From positions 240,845-304,844 of the forward strand of contig NW_020312017.1 of assembly GCF_003144115.1 (NCBI RefSeq): a stretch of 64,000 bases of DNA. The letters are read 5' to 3'. The notes beneath the pieces are model-generated. The model made no database searches. It had not been told where the DNA came from and was given only the letters and a program-made list of their open reading frames with translations. Both the position numbers and the translations under genes were made by a program. Origin of the DNA: Tilletiopsis washingtonensis. Its lineage: Eukaryota; Basidiomycota; Exobasidiomycetes; Entylomatales. The first letter of the stretch is position 1; every line of letters starts with the position of its first letter. This document shows positions 1 to 10,834 of the stretch, piece by piece.

Positions 1-1078
1 CGTGAGGCACTCGCCGCCGGCGGCCTCGACGCGGGCGCGCGCCGTCTTGGTGAAGCGCAGCGCAGCGATGGAGAGCTTGGGCAGCTCAAGCACGCGGTTG
101 TCGTCGGTGATCGAGCCGACCACGACGACGGTCTTGGGGGCCTCGCCAGCCTTGGCGACGCCGCCCTGGTTGCGCGACAGGTACACGACGCGCGAGACCG
201 ACACCGGCGGGCGGTTGATCTTCGACATAAACAGGCGGCGCAGGACGACCTTGTTGAAGCGCGAGTCCGTGCGGCGGGCAAGGAAGCGGTAGAGCTGCAC
301 GCTGTGCGTCAGCAAGTGGTCTCACCAAGTAATGGGGCTGCACCGACGCAGGCAGAAGCGCACGCAGACGCCCGACATCCTGTCCTTTCAGCGCCTCTCA
401 CAGCGTCATCTGCCCGTGCCTCTCTGTCCGTCTCGTCTCGAGCTGGCCTCCGCGCCTTCCTCCATCGTCCCAACTGCCTGGCCCCTCGCTCCTGCACCAG
501 AGGCTTCCTCCATGCCCCTCGGCCGGACCTCGTCTGTCTCCTCTTTCTTCCCAGCCAGGCGTGCTCACCTTCACGAGCAGGAGCAGGTACGGGTCCTCGC
601 TCTTGGGCGCCGTGCGGCGCCCGTTCTTGACGTGGTGACGGGCGATGTCGATACCCTAGAGAAGCAGAAGCGTATGTCAGTGCCGCTCTCGCAACGCAGG
701 TCAGACCTGCAGGTATGTCTTCTCCTCGCTCGCCCATCCGGCCCCATTGTCTCGCTGCAGCTCGGCCCCTCGCCCTCATGTTGCCTCTTCGCCCTCATGT
801 TGCCTCTTCGCCCTCTTGACCAGCAATGATCCTCGACCCATCTTCCATCACATGCCGCGCCTTCCATCGCCCAGCAACGCCCGCCGCGCTGCGTTGAAGC
901 ATCTGCAAGCGACTCAAGCCAGAAGGGCGAGTCGCGGCGCAGGCCAGCAGCAGAGGGGCGACATGCCCTCGAAACAGCGCTGCGATGTGCCAGAGCAACG
1001 ACTGCCGCGCTACGTGCTCGCAGCGGCGAGTGTGGTGCGGCGAGCGGAGGCGTAGAGATGGCGCGCAGTGCTCACCAT
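1..1078 (-). CDS. RPL18: 60S ribosomal protein L18 (eL18), 3'-truncated by window edge
   Basis: Structural protein of the large cytosolic ribosomal subunit. Three exons are visible on the minus strand: the ATG alone (1078-1076), then 655-569, then 294 to the window edge, joined by introns of 420 and 274 nt. The encoded start reads [16 protein letters not shown], followed by [11 protein letters not shown] and [18 protein letters not shown], which is the highly conserved eL18 N-terminus. About 128 of the roughly 185 residues of the family are present; the remainder lies left of position 1. The second exon boundary was chosen because only an acceptor at 295 gives the conserved [11 protein letters not shown] junction in phase. 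The intron placed directly after the start codon recurs in two other genes here. Identification is firm; the isolated ATG exon rests on its strong GTGAGC donor and on the lack of an in-frame ATG before GIDIA. Confidence 0.93.
771..817. repeat. 19-bp tandem repeat in eL18 intron 1
   Basis: The unit cgccctcatgttgcctctt occurs twice back to back (771-789, 790-808), followed by a partial third copy. It lies inside the first intron of the eL18 gene. It is probably a simple local duplication; no function is evident. Confidence 0.8.
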
Positions 1079-1436
1079 GACGGAAGCTTGAGGCTGGTGG
1101 TGGGGATGGGAGGCAAGAGGCGGAGCGCACCGCCGCGCCAGCCTCGGCGGCGCAGCGCAGCGCCAGCAGCAGCCGCCGCGCCGCCAGCGCCGCGGCCGCA
1201 GCCAGCGCGAAAAGGCGCGCCGCCCGCGAAGCACTGCACGTGATGCGCGCTCGCCCGCCCTCCGCCCCGTCCCGCGACCGCCTCGGCTGCAGCGTGGGAG
1301 CAGGGCGCGACCCCCGCAGCGGCACTTCCGGTTGTGGAGCTCATCATCGCCGAGGCGCGACGTCGCGTCTGTGCACGCTTGGCGTGGCTGCTGCACTCCA
1401 CTCCGCACCCCATCCACCCTTCTCACCCGCGACAGC
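1079..1436. promoter_or_regulatory. Divergent promoter between eL18 and Tra2-like gene
   Basis: A 358-bp gap between two divergently oriented start codons, GC-rich with CGC/GCC runs on the eL18 side and a pyrimidine-rich stretch (about 1388-1430) just before the Tra2-like ATG. No clear TATA element. It must carry both promoters and 5' UTRs. Confidence 0.55.
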
Positions 1437-2722
1437 ATGGTGAGTGCACCGTGCGACGCTGCCATGACGCATCTGACCAACTCGTCGTCGCCAGGACTAC
1501 GCCGACATCGACCCGCCGCGTGGCCGTGCCTCGCGCTCGCCGCGCTCGCCGTCGCCGGCGCCGCGCCGCGCCACGCCGTCCCGCTCGCCGCTGCGCAACC
1601 GCTCGCGCTCGCCCGTGCGTGACGGCGACGAGGACCGCCGCATGCGCGACCGCTCGCCGCCGCGCTTCCGCGACCGCAGCCCGCCGCGCGGCGCCTCGTA
1701 CGGCCGGTGAGTGGCGGCACCCCGGACATGCTCCGCCTCCACAAGGCACATCTCGCTGACAGCGACGCCTGGCAGTGACCGCGAGCCCCTGCGCGCTCCC
1801 ATTGGCCCGCCGCCGCCGCGCCCGGCGCACGCGCCCGAGAACCCCGACCCGACCAACGTCGTCGGCGTGTTCGGCCTCTCCATCCGCACCACCGAGCCCG
1901 AGCTGCACAAGGTCTTTGACGACATTGCGCCGGTCGAGAAGGTCGTCATTGTGTACGACGCACGCGTGCGTATCGTTGACAGCTCAAGCTTCAGATTTGG
2001 CGCTGATCCCCTCGCCTGCAGTCGGAGCGCTCGCGCGGCTTCGGCTTCATCACGATGAAGGACACGGCCGCCGCCGAGAAGGTCATAAAGGCGCTCAACG
2101 GCCTGGTGAGCAAGGCGCAAGACGCACAGCATGAACTTCACACTGACCACACCTCCAGGACCTGCACGGCCGCCGTCTGCGTGTCGACTTCTCCGTCACG
2201 AAGCGCCCGCACGAGCCGACGCCGGGCGAGTACCGCGGCAACCTGCGCGACGGCGACATGCACGGCGGCTACCCGCCTCGCGGCCCGCCCGGCGGCTACG
2301 ACCGCTACGGCGGCCCGCCGCGTGGTGACTACGGCCCGCCGCGCGGCTACGGCCCGCCGCCGGGAGGCTTCGACTCGCGCTACGGCCCGCCGCGCGGCTA
2401 CGGTCCGCCGCCGCCGCGTGGTGATGACTGGGGCCGCCCGGCGCCGCCGCGTGGCGGAGGCTGGGAGCGCGGACCGGGCGACTACAACCGCCCGCCGCCG
2501 CCGCGCCGCGATGGCCCGGACTCGTCCGAGGACTGGCGCCGCCGTCCCAGCCCGCCGCGCAGACGCTCGCGCTCGCGCTCGCCGGCTCGCCGCTCGGTGC
2601 GCCGCGAGGACTCGCCGCCGCGCCGCCTGCGTGACGACGACGACGACTTCCGTGCGGCGCCGCGTCGCCACCGCGACAGCCCGCCGGACGCCCGTCAGGA
2701 GTCTCGCCCGCTGCGCGACTGA
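1437..2722 (+). CDS. Tra2-like SR splicing factor (RS-RRM-RGG/RS)
   Basis: Predicted 350-aa nuclear RNA-binding protein of the transformer-2/SR family, expected to bind exonic enhancers and help splice-site choice. Exons: 1437-1439 (ATG only), 1495-1706, 1776-1965, 2022-2105, 2159-2722. The N-terminus is RS-rich with many SPR/RSP dipeptides. One RRM follows (about residues 95-175) with RNP2-like VVGVFGLS and RNP1 RSRGFGFI; the sequence after it, LHGRRLRVDFSVTKRPH, is typical of Tra2. The C-terminus begins with a glycine/proline/tyrosine-rich segment containing repeated YGPPRGYGPPP units and ends in a second RS-like tail. The N-RS, RRM, C-RS order matches Tra2 rather than classical SR proteins, which start with the RRM. 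The intron directly after the start codon is supported by a perfect GTGAGT donor and by phase. Other RRM families cannot be excluded without a search. Confidence 0.88.
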
Positions 2723-3527
2723 AGGCTGCGCCGCCTCGCGATCTTACTCGCTTCCCATTCAAGAAGCCTCGCGTGCCGCTCTCGTGTGATCTTCCAAATG
2801 GCCAAGCCTGAAGCACAAGCCTTCGCCCGTCCGTGCTATGTACCAACGCGTCTCATACCGTCTCGTCCGTCCTGTCGTGCCTTCTACTTTCGCTTTCAAG
2901 TCCGCGCTGTGGGCGGAGGCATATGTCGTGTTGCGTCAAGCCCTTGTGTCTCGTTTTATTCTCGAGGCCGACCTTCGAAAATCCAGCCCCTCAACTATGC
3001 AACTCTGAAGCGCCGAGAAGGGCAAGTGCAAGCGTAAGAAGCGGACGCGGTAGAAGAGGCTCAATGTGTGACAAGAGCAAGCTCACGGGCAAGAGCAAGA
3101 CGTAAGATGGCAAGCAGGGCAGCCGCAGTCGTGAGCAAGACCAGCAGGCAGAAGAGGCAGTCCGTCTCAAGCGTGAAGCAGCGGCAGTCGTGAGGCACAA
3201 GCGGAACCTGAGGCCTCCCCTGAGGTGTGTCTGCGGCTTGATGCGCTCACCTTCCCGCAGAATGAATGCAGTCGCCTTTGCGAGGGCAGCCCGTGCAATG
3301 AGATCAGGTGAGTGAAGCCTCCACAGAGCCGAGACTTGGACTCGTCTATGGACTTGCAATGAGATGAATGAGTGAACAAAGCGTGAGGTCGGCAGTGTGT
3401 CTGTTCGTCGAGCGCCCTCCAGGTCACACTGCAGGCTGCACCCAGTCTTGACCAGATCACGCAGTGCGTCGAGCAAGCGAATGATATTGAGCAGCGGGTA
3501 TGAGGAAGGGCAGAGCGCGCGTGCAGC
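2723..3527. other. Intergenic, convergent 3' flanks (805 bp)
   Basis: Lies between the stop of the Tra2-like gene and the stop of the Pmp3 gene, which converge. The first part is T-rich with short C/T runs, as in fungal 3' UTRs; from about 3000 it becomes AG-rich on the plus strand. Open frames here lack codon patterns or family motifs, so I see no supportable gene or RNA. Confidence 0.5.
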
Positions 3528-3911
3528 TCAGTAGACGACGACGGGCCGGGGCGGCCGGTCCGGAGTCTTCGCGATGATCCACCAGGCGTGGATGCTGAAG
3601 GAGGCGAGTCAGCGCACGAGAGGAGGGAAAGAGAGCGCGCTACGCACACGCCAGGGATCCAGCCGAGCACCCAGAGACAGATGTTGATGAGGATGTCGGC
3701 GCCGCAGCCGCGCTTGATCAGCACGGACGCTGGCGGCACGAAGCTGCGCAGGAGACAGACGTCAGCGTTGCGTCACTGCGGGAGGCACCTCGGCTGCGTA
3801 CATTGCGAGGAAGTAGAGGAGCACATCAGAGGTGCTGGACGGTTCGGCTGTGCGTCGCTCGTCAGCATGTGCCACATCGCGCTGCGGGCGACCTGACTGA
3901 CTGCGAGCCAT
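3528..3911 (-). CDS. PMP3: Pmp3/UPF0057 small membrane proteolipid
   Basis: Small hydrophobic plasma-membrane protein of the Pmp3 family, linked in yeast to membrane potential and salt tolerance. Exons 3911-3802, 3743-3648 and 3594-3528 give 90 aa. Two membrane spans are clear: DVLLYFLAIFVPPASVLI, then the family signature KRGCGADILINICLWVLGWIPG followed by a second hydrophobic stretch HAWWIIAK. The gene encodes a roughly 36-residue hydrophilic N-terminal extension before the first span, longer than in yeast Pmp3 (55 aa in total); a start inside this extension or an extra 5' intron is possible. Both junctions are phase-checked (AT|C and GT|C). The short tail ends in a run of valines and a tyrosine. 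It is transcribed towards the Tra2-like gene. Confidence 0.88.
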
Positions 3912-4261
3912 GGTTGTTGGGTAGTGGATGTCACGCAGGTGAGAGCTTGTGAGTGGTGGTGGTGAGAAGGCAAGGCCTGTGCGCTCGGCGACGAGGCGCT
4001 TGCTCCCCTCTCGAGGCGGCCGCCTTGCCCAGATCTCGGCGCCGGATCATCTACGCCGCCGCCGCGGCACGCCGGCACGCTCGCGGCGCATCTCGCTCTG
4101 CCGCTGCGCCTGCGCTGCGCCGGCGATCGTGCGCTGTGGCGGCGGCGCGTGCCCTCCACTTCGTGCACCGCCACGCCAACCTCTCCTGCTTGCCGCTCAC
4201 TGCCCTTGCTCTCACACACACGACGCTGAGCAATGGGTACTATTCTAGGCCGCGACTGCGT
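3912..4261. other. Intergenic between Pmp3 start and MDR stop (350 bp)
   Basis: Contains the promoter of the minus-strand Pmp3 gene and the 3' end of the upstream dehydrogenase gene. Central part (about 4010-4160) is a GC-rich CGCC/GCCGC tract. No other feature seen. Confidence 0.45.
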
Positions 4262-5503
4262 CTAGTGGTCAATGCGCACCACGACCTTGCCGGCGTGCGC
4301 GCCGCTCCACTGGTAGGCGTACGCCTCGCGCGCCTCCTTGAAGGGGAAGACCTTGTCGACGAGCGGCTTGATCTCGTGTGCCTCGATGACGCGGTTCATG
4401 TCCTCGAACAGCTCCCGAGAGCCAACGAGCACGCCGCGGTAGATGGCACGCTGCTGCAGGGCCAGCAGGCCGACATTCGGCGGCTCGCCCGCAGCGACGA
4501 AGCCAATGTCGCTCACGACGCCGCCTGGATGAAGGGTGGGGTGAGCAGGCGGCCGGACGCGTGACCCGCACACGATACGCACCAGGCCTGATGCTCTGGA
4601 ATGCCTTCTCCAGAGTGCCCGGACCGCCGACCTCGAGCACATGGGCCGCGCCCTTGCCCTTGGTCACCTCGAGCACCTTCTTCTCCCAGTCCTTGTCCTT
4701 CTTGTAGTTGTGCGTGTGCAGGCGCTTCTGGTGCTCCTGCGGCACGAGCTTGCGCACCGTCTCGAGCTTCTCATCGCTCGACGACGTGATGACGACGTGG
4801 CCACCGGCGGCAAGGCCGAACTGCAGGCCGAAGACACTCACGCCGCCGGTTCCCTGTGCCACGAGCGTCTCGCCGGCCTTGAAGCCAAGCTCCTTGAGGC
4901 CGTAGAGGCCGTTCCAGGCAGTGACTGCGGCACACGGCAGCGTAGCGGCCTCCTCGTAGGAGAGGTGGTCGGGGATGCGCACGAGCGCCGTCTCAGGCAG
5001 CTGCAGGGCACATCAGCATGTGCATATCGGCACAGCATTATGTTAGCCACTCACCACGCGGTACTGCGCAAGCATGCCATCGAGACCGCCGCCGAGGCCC
5101 GACTGGATCTCAATTTGGTCCGGCACGGCGCCCTTCTGGTGCGTGGCGTTGAAGATGCTCGTGACGCGGTCGCCCGTCGACCACTCGGTGACCTCGGGGC
5201 CGAGGGCAACGACCTCGCCGGCGCCGTCAGAGAGCGGCACCAGCTCGCCCTCCTTGAGATGCAGCGGGTACAGGCCCTTGGCGATGATCTGGGAGCGTGT
5301 GTGAGCGGGCGGCGCTTCGCTCGACGACTGTGGCGAGGACGCACCAGGTCGCGGTAGTTCAGCGAAGTAGCATGGACCTTGACGAGCACCTCCTTGTGGC
5401 CGGGCTTGGGCACGTCGCCCTCCTTGAGCTCGAGGCTCTCGAAGCCCTTGCGCTCGGCGGGCGCCGGCAGCTGCCAGAAGGATGCACGGGTGGGGATCGA
5501 CAT
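4262..5503 (-). CDS. Zinc-independent medium-chain dehydrogenase (quinone-oxidoreductase-like)
   Basis: Predicted 357-aa cytosolic NAD(P)H-dependent oxidoreductase of the MDR superfamily, close in pattern to the fungal zinc-type alcohol-dehydrogenase-like group (for example S. pombe SPBC1773.06c). Exons: 5503-5345, 5288-5055, 5000-4583, 4524-4262. The GroES-like N-half carries HATSLNYRDL and VPLSDGAGEVVALGPEV; the Rossmann half carries the nucleotide loop AQGTGGVSVFGLQFG followed by HVVITSSSDEK. The cysteine/histidine ligands of catalytic or structural zinc are not present at the usual positions, so it probably works without zinc. Substrate cannot be told from sequence. A TATA-like GGTATAAG lies on the minus strand at about 5559-5567, roughly 60 bp before the ATG, unusual for this window and consistent with a regulated gene. 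Confidence 0.9.
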
Positions 5504-6532
5504 GGCGTGTGGTGGTGGTGTGGTGGGGAGTGAGGGTCCGATGTCGGCCGCGCGCTGGTCTTATACCGCCGGCGTCCAGCGAGACGATGCCCGAGTCTGT
5601 GCACGCTTCGTGGCGCTTCTTCCTGCTCCGGCTCGCCGGTGCGGTCGTCGTCGGGCAGCCTCGGCGTCTCGGGCATAAGATCGCGCCATGATGTGGAGGT
5701 GCACGCAAGCGCCACGGTACACGCACACGCTCGCCGAGCTCGTCCCCGGCCGCGGGTGGATCCCGCTCGCTGCCTGCATGCTGACCTCCTTCTTCCTGGC
5801 TTGGCCGTTCACGGCCGTAGCGAGGCAGATGCCCTGCAGCTCACCGAGCCAAAAGGGCTGGATGCTGCTGGCCGCCGGGCGCGCCGGCGAAATGCGGTTG
5901 CGCGCGGATGTGAGCGTCGAGCGAGGAGCTGGGAGCTCGAGGTGTTGTTGCGCAGGTCGCATCGCCTCTGCAGGCCGGACGTCGTCCTGGCCCAGCGCAT
6001 GATCAGTGAAGGTGCTCATCATGGGAGAGCAGTCAGCCTCCTGGCGAGAGCACTTAGATCACCCGACATCGCGTGCCGTCGCAGGCACAGCAGACGTGGC
6101 GCATCGCTCGCAGGCGGTGTCAGTCAGAGCATGCGGCTCGCTGCCGCGAGGAGGCGAAAGTCGCACTGCCCATGGCCGTTGCCGCGAATGGGGCGCTGCC
6201 TGGGCGTGGAAGGCAGGCGACGATGGCGGAGCTGCGCAGCTGCATCATGGCGTACGCGGCAGATCATGGCGCGGCGGTAGGCGAGCTGTGGCCGCGCGGC
6301 GCTGCATCCGCTCCTCTCGCGCGCGCCGCGGCGCGCCGCCGGCTGCTGAAGCGTCGCTGTCGAGGGCTCGGCCCGGCTGCAGCAGATTCGCAGATTCGCG
6401 CGGCTGGGCTCGCACTCTCACACTCCCACATCCGCCTCGCCTTGCCCGCCGCTCGCCGCTCTTTCTTCAGCCCATACCCGCAGAGCCTCCTGCACCACTA
6501 GTCCCCACTCCGGCTCCTCCGACGCGCCCATC
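5504..6532. other. Divergent intergenic region MDR / ERV14 (1029 bp)
   Basis: Separates two divergent start codons. The 130 bp before the ERV14 start (6400-6530) are C/T-rich on the plus strand, as is usual upstream of starts in this window. No further gene, repeat or RNA recognised. Confidence 0.45.
5559..5567 (-). promoter_or_regulatory. Possible TATA element of MDR gene
   Basis: Minus-strand GGTATAAG about 60 bp upstream of the dehydrogenase start codon. The distance suits a basal promoter with a short leader. Support is the motif and position only. Confidence 0.35.
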
Positions 6533-8035
6533 ATGACCGGCGAAGGTGCGCCCTTCGCGCAGTCGACTGCACACGAGTGCGGCCCGGCTGACTCGCACGC
6601 ATTGCGGCGCTCTCTCCGCAGGCTGGCTCTTCCTGCTCGCCGTGCTGCTCGCAGCCGGCCTGCTCTTTACCATGGTCTTCTATGTGCGTCGCAGCGCGCG
6701 GACGCGCGGGATGAAGAGGGGCGGGAGAGGCTGGGCGCGGGTCGAGGAAGGAAGCGGCAGCGGCATGCGCTCAGACAGGGTCGACGCGCAAGCGCAGTGC
6801 GCGCTTTCGATGGCGAGCAGTCGCAGGAGCAGGGCATGGTGTAGCCTGCGTTTTAGGAAGAGCGGACAAGACAGGAGAGAGGTAGCGCGGCGCGAAGGCA
6901 TTGCGGCACTGCGCCGTGCTCGGCGGGACGGATGTCTGGCCTCGCAGCGTGCAGTGTCTGCGCAGCAGAGCCGCTCGCAGCGTAGTGGCGCGAGAGCGGT
7001 CATCAGCTGTACCTCTCTGTGAGTAGTCGCTGACCTGCGGCCCTCCGCGCACAGATCATCATGTTCTCCGACCTCGAGTGCGACTACATCAACCCCATCG
7101 ACCTCTGCAACAAGCTCAACCAGGTGCGTGCAGAGCAGCTGCGAGAGAGACAGTGCCAGCGCGGAGCTGGGAACGTGCTGCTTGGAGGAGCGGACGCGGA
7201 TAGGGCGAGCAACTCGGTCTGTGCTGGGACTGCGGATGGGCAGCTGCCTCGTGCTGCGAGTGCGGTAGCGGCAGCGGGTCTCAAGCCGGACGCATGTGTC
7301 GCCATGTCTAGCAGGCGTGTCCGCAGAGGAGAGGCCCTGCTTTCCAGGTCGCGCGCCTTCTTCGGCTCGGCGAGAAGCCCTGTCGCTCTGAGTGTACGCC
7401 TGCTACGGCTCGTCTGGAGTCCGGTACGACACAGCGCGACGAAGGCTGCGGGTCCAAAGAGGTGCGAAGGCAACGGAAAACTGGCGCGCAAGACGCGGTA
7501 CTTCTTGCGCATCGTGCGGCAAGAGACCTCGTACATCGCAGGGCGCTCTCAGGCGCATAGAGGCAGCGTTCTGGAGGAGGCACGCAGCTGCAGCTGTCTC
7601 CCCTCTTGCGACTCTCATCTGCGCTGCGTTGCATGCTGACATGTCCTCGCCGCAGTTCACGCTCCCGGAGATGATCGCGCACGCCGTCCTGACCGTCTTC
7701 TTCCTGCTTGGCGGGCAATGGGTTGCATTCCTGTTGAATGCGCCGCTCGTTGCCTTCAACGCAAACAAGTGCGTCTGTCCGCCACGCTCACTCGCTCTGT
7801 GCGCTGACGCGTGCCCGCAGAGTCATGAACAAGAACCACATGCTCGACGCCACGGAGATCTTCCGGACGCTGAGCGGGCACAAGAAGGAGTGCTTCGTGA
7901 AGCTCGGCTTCTACCTGCTCTCCTTCTTCTACTACCTGTACCGGTGCGTGCTGGCGCTGCATCGCTGCCGTACTTCCGCTGACCACGCGCTGCAGGATGA
8001 TCGTGGCGCTCATCGGCGAGACGGACAGCGCATAG
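6533..8035 (+). CDS. ERV14: ERV14/cornichon COPII cargo receptor
   Basis: Integral membrane cargo adaptor that loads transmembrane proteins into COPII vesicles at the ER. Six exons (6533-6545, 6622-6683, 7055-7123, 7656-7768, 7821-7943, 7996-8035) give 139 aa, the family length. Diagnostic cornichon sequences are present: [37 protein letters not shown], then [11 protein letters not shown] and [20 protein letters not shown], then a C-terminal span ending [16 protein letters not shown]. Three membrane segments are visible. The first coding exon is just 13 nt. Introns 2 (371 nt) and 3 (532 nt) are far longer than the typical 50-75 nt elsewhere in the window. It converges with NOG1 downstream. 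Confidence 0.95.
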
Positions 8036-8389
8036 ATGGGCAGTGTGTGGCGCGCACCTTGGATGGACGACGGCTGCCCTGCCAGTGCGCGCTCTCGTGC
8101 GCTCGCACTGGGCAAGCCGGCTGGACAAAAGGGAAAGCGGGCGGAGGCAGCGCGGGCGGGACGGAGGCGGGCGCGTCTCTCACACGAAGCTCAGAGGCTT
8201 GGCCTGCGACACGAATCCAGACTCCTCTCGCAAAGCCTAGCACGCGGCGCGGTCTGAAAGCGAGGCTGGATTGTACAAGAGCGGAGCAGATGGTCGGTAA
8301 CGGGGGCGTGAGGCAGACCGGGAGCACAGATAGATGTAGGGGTGGGACAGGTCGTGCAAGGAAGCGGAGCCGGCGAGAGATGTCTGCGC
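8036..8389. other. Convergent 3' flanks ERV14 / NOG1 (354 bp)
   Basis: Lies between two facing stop codons; presumably both 3' UTRs and terminators. No gene or structured RNA recognised. Confidence 0.5.
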
Positions 8390-10834
8390 TCAGCGGCTGC
8401 GCGACGTGCCCTTGCCACGCTTGCCGGCAAAGAGCCATTTCGCTGCAGAGACGAGGCGAGGTCAGCAAGGCGAATGCAGACACCACAGCAGCAGCACTCA
8501 CGCATCTTCTCCTTGATGGCGCGGTCGGACTCGGATGCCTTGGCGAGACGGTTGCGCTCGCGCAGCGACAGGTCGTGCAGGTCGCGCGCCTTGCGGATCT
8601 GTGCCGGGCCCTGGAAGCCCTCGGTCTGCCGGTTCTTCGACGGCGTGCGCACGGGGCCGGCGCGTGCCGACGGCCGGCCGCCGGACTTTGTGGTTGTGCC
8701 GATGCCGGCAGTGGCCGAGCGCACCGTGGCCAGACGCTTGCCGGCGTTGCTCTTGCGCGACTTGGCGCCCCGGGCAGACGCGGCAGCGTCGTCGACGTCC
8801 ATCGACTCGTCCTCGTCGGACCAGGCGGCCGAGTCGTCGGCGGCGCCGGCCTCGCTGTCCACCTCCATCTCCTCGGCCTCCTCTCCTGTGCGCTTCCGCT
8901 TGCCGGCCGTAACAGTGATGCCCTTGGCCTTGGCGAGGATCTCGGCGCGCGCCGTGATGCTGCTCGGGTCGATGCCGAGGCTGCGCAGCTTCTCCTCCAT
9001 CTCGCCGAGCGTGCGCGACTGCATCTTGCGCGGCACGCGTGCGCGCGCCTTGAGCGACTTGCGGTCCTGGCTCATCAGCTTCGCCTCGTCCTTGCGCTTG
9101 CGGATCGACTCGGCCGCTTCCCGCACTTCCCGCTCCTCGTCCTCCTCCTCCTCCTCCTGCTCGACGTCGTAGAAGCCCTCGGCCTCGAGCCGCTCCTCCT
9201 CCCGCTCGAGCTCCTCGAGGCGCTCCATGATGTCCGGGTCGACAAAGTCGGCGATGTTCTTGCCGTGCGCGAACTCGGGAATGACGTCCCAGCGCTCCTC
9301 CTCGGGGATGAGGTAGTTCTTCTTGAGGTCGATGTTGTGCACACCGGCACCGCCGCGCTCCTCCTGCTCGTCGCGCTCGAGGCGGCGGCGCTCCGGGTCG
9401 TTCTTGTCGTACTTCTTGCGCGTCGCCACGCCGGCCGGGATGAACGGCTTGCGCTCGATGTCGTCGCGCGCCTTGGGCTGCGAGACGTGCACGCGGTTGA
9501 GGATGGCATCCACCTTGCCGCCCTTGCTCTTCGCCTCGACACGTGTCTCGAGTAGCGCGTCGCACGCCGTGTTGCGCGCCGCCATCACGCCCTCCTCGGT
9601 GAAGGTGCTGATCTCCGCCATCACGACCTTGCCGTCGCTGTCGTCAGCCAGGCTGCGCACAAGCGCCGCACGCTCCGGCTCGAGGTCGCTCAGGCGCCGC
9701 ACATCAATCTTGTTGATGATGAGCATCGTCGGCTTGTTGGCGAAGAGCGGCTTGATCGAGTTGAACAGGGCGACCTGCGCCTCGATGGTGTAGCCGCACT
9801 GCTCGCTCAGGTCCATGAAGTACAGCACGGCGGAGCGCAGATGCGCGAGCGCGGTGATGGACTGCATCTCGATGGTGTTCATCTCCTCGAGCGGGTGGTC
9901 GAGGATGCCGGGCGTGTCGATGACCTGCCAGCGCAGGTATTTGTAGTCCATGTGGCCGACGAAGAGCGACTTGGTGGTGAAGGCGTACGGCTGCACGTCG
10001 ACGTCGGCGCGCGTGACCTTGTTGATGAAGCTCGACTTGCCCACATTCGGGTAGCCGCAGATGAGCAGCGTGCGCGTCGAGGGGTCGATCGACGGCAGAC
10101 GCGAAATGTGCTGGCGCACCTGCTCGAGGTAGGCGAGCGGGTCCTTCTGCCGGCGCATGATCGTCGCCATGCTGCGCGCCGCCAGGTGTGAGCGCCCTGC
10201 TCTGCTGCACCCACCAATCTGCTCTACACGCCAGCCTGTCTGCTGTCACTCACCGACCAAGCGCAGCACGCTTCAGCTGCTTGCAGCGGTACAGCGAGTC
10301 GCCGAACTTGATGAGGCGCGTGTAGTCCTTGGCCACCTGGTCGATCAGGTGGCGCGCCGTGTTCAGCTGGCCCAGCGCCAGCTTGTAGTGGTTCTTGTCG
10401 TACAGCACGCTGGCAGACGGTCAGCCGAGCTCAAGAGCGGGGGCGTCATGGCGGCGACTCACTTCATCAGCGACGAGATGAACGGGTGCAGGTTCTGTAG
10501 AGGTGCGGCGTCAGACGAGGCAGCGCAGGTGCCGGCGCCGCCGCAGCACGCACGTCAAGGATCGGGAACTCGGCGAGGATGGCGTCGAGCTTCTCGCAGA
10601 AGGCATCGCGCGTGAACATGGCCTTGCGCATGTAGAACGACCTGATACGAGTGATCTTCCTGCAGCACAGAGACGCCAGTCAGCAGCAGCAGCAGCGGGC
10701 GCTGACCCTCGCAGGCCCACGCACCATCCCGGGTGCACGACGGTGGGCGTCTTGCGCTGCGTCTTGCTCAGCACAATGTCGAGGAACTGCGCCGCGCTCG
10801 GCACGGGCGCGATGTTGGGGCGGAAGGTGGCCAT
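8390..10834 (-). CDS. NOG1: NOG1 nucleolar GTPase, 60S ribosome biogenesis
   Basis: Essential nucleolar GTP-binding protein that travels with pre-60S particles. Exons 10834-10725, 10659-10554, 10494-10463, 10409-10254, 10171-8502 and 8442-8390 give 708 aa (yeast Nog1 is 647). The helical N-terminal domain begins [19 protein letters not shown] and includes [19 protein letters not shown]. The Obg/TRAFAC GTPase domain follows, with G1 [13 protein letters not shown] near residue 174, G3 DTPGILD, and G4 INKIDV. The C-terminal third is lysine/arginine/glutamate-rich with coiled-coil tendency, has a small serine/aspartate-rich insert (around [11 protein letters not shown]) and ends [17 protein letters not shown], the usual basic nucleolar tail. 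All five junctions keep phase. Identification is secure; the acidic insert accounts for the extra length. Confidence 0.96.

Noticed and set aside
656-1075. snoRNA inside the long eL18 intron
   Set aside because: Ribosomal-protein introns often host C/D snoRNAs, but I found no properly spaced C and D boxes on the sense strand; only a short tandem repeat.
4262-5503. Dehydrogenase as a zinc alcohol dehydrogenase
   Set aside because: Catalytic and structural zinc ligands are not seen at the expected positions, so it is assigned to the zinc-independent MDR group.
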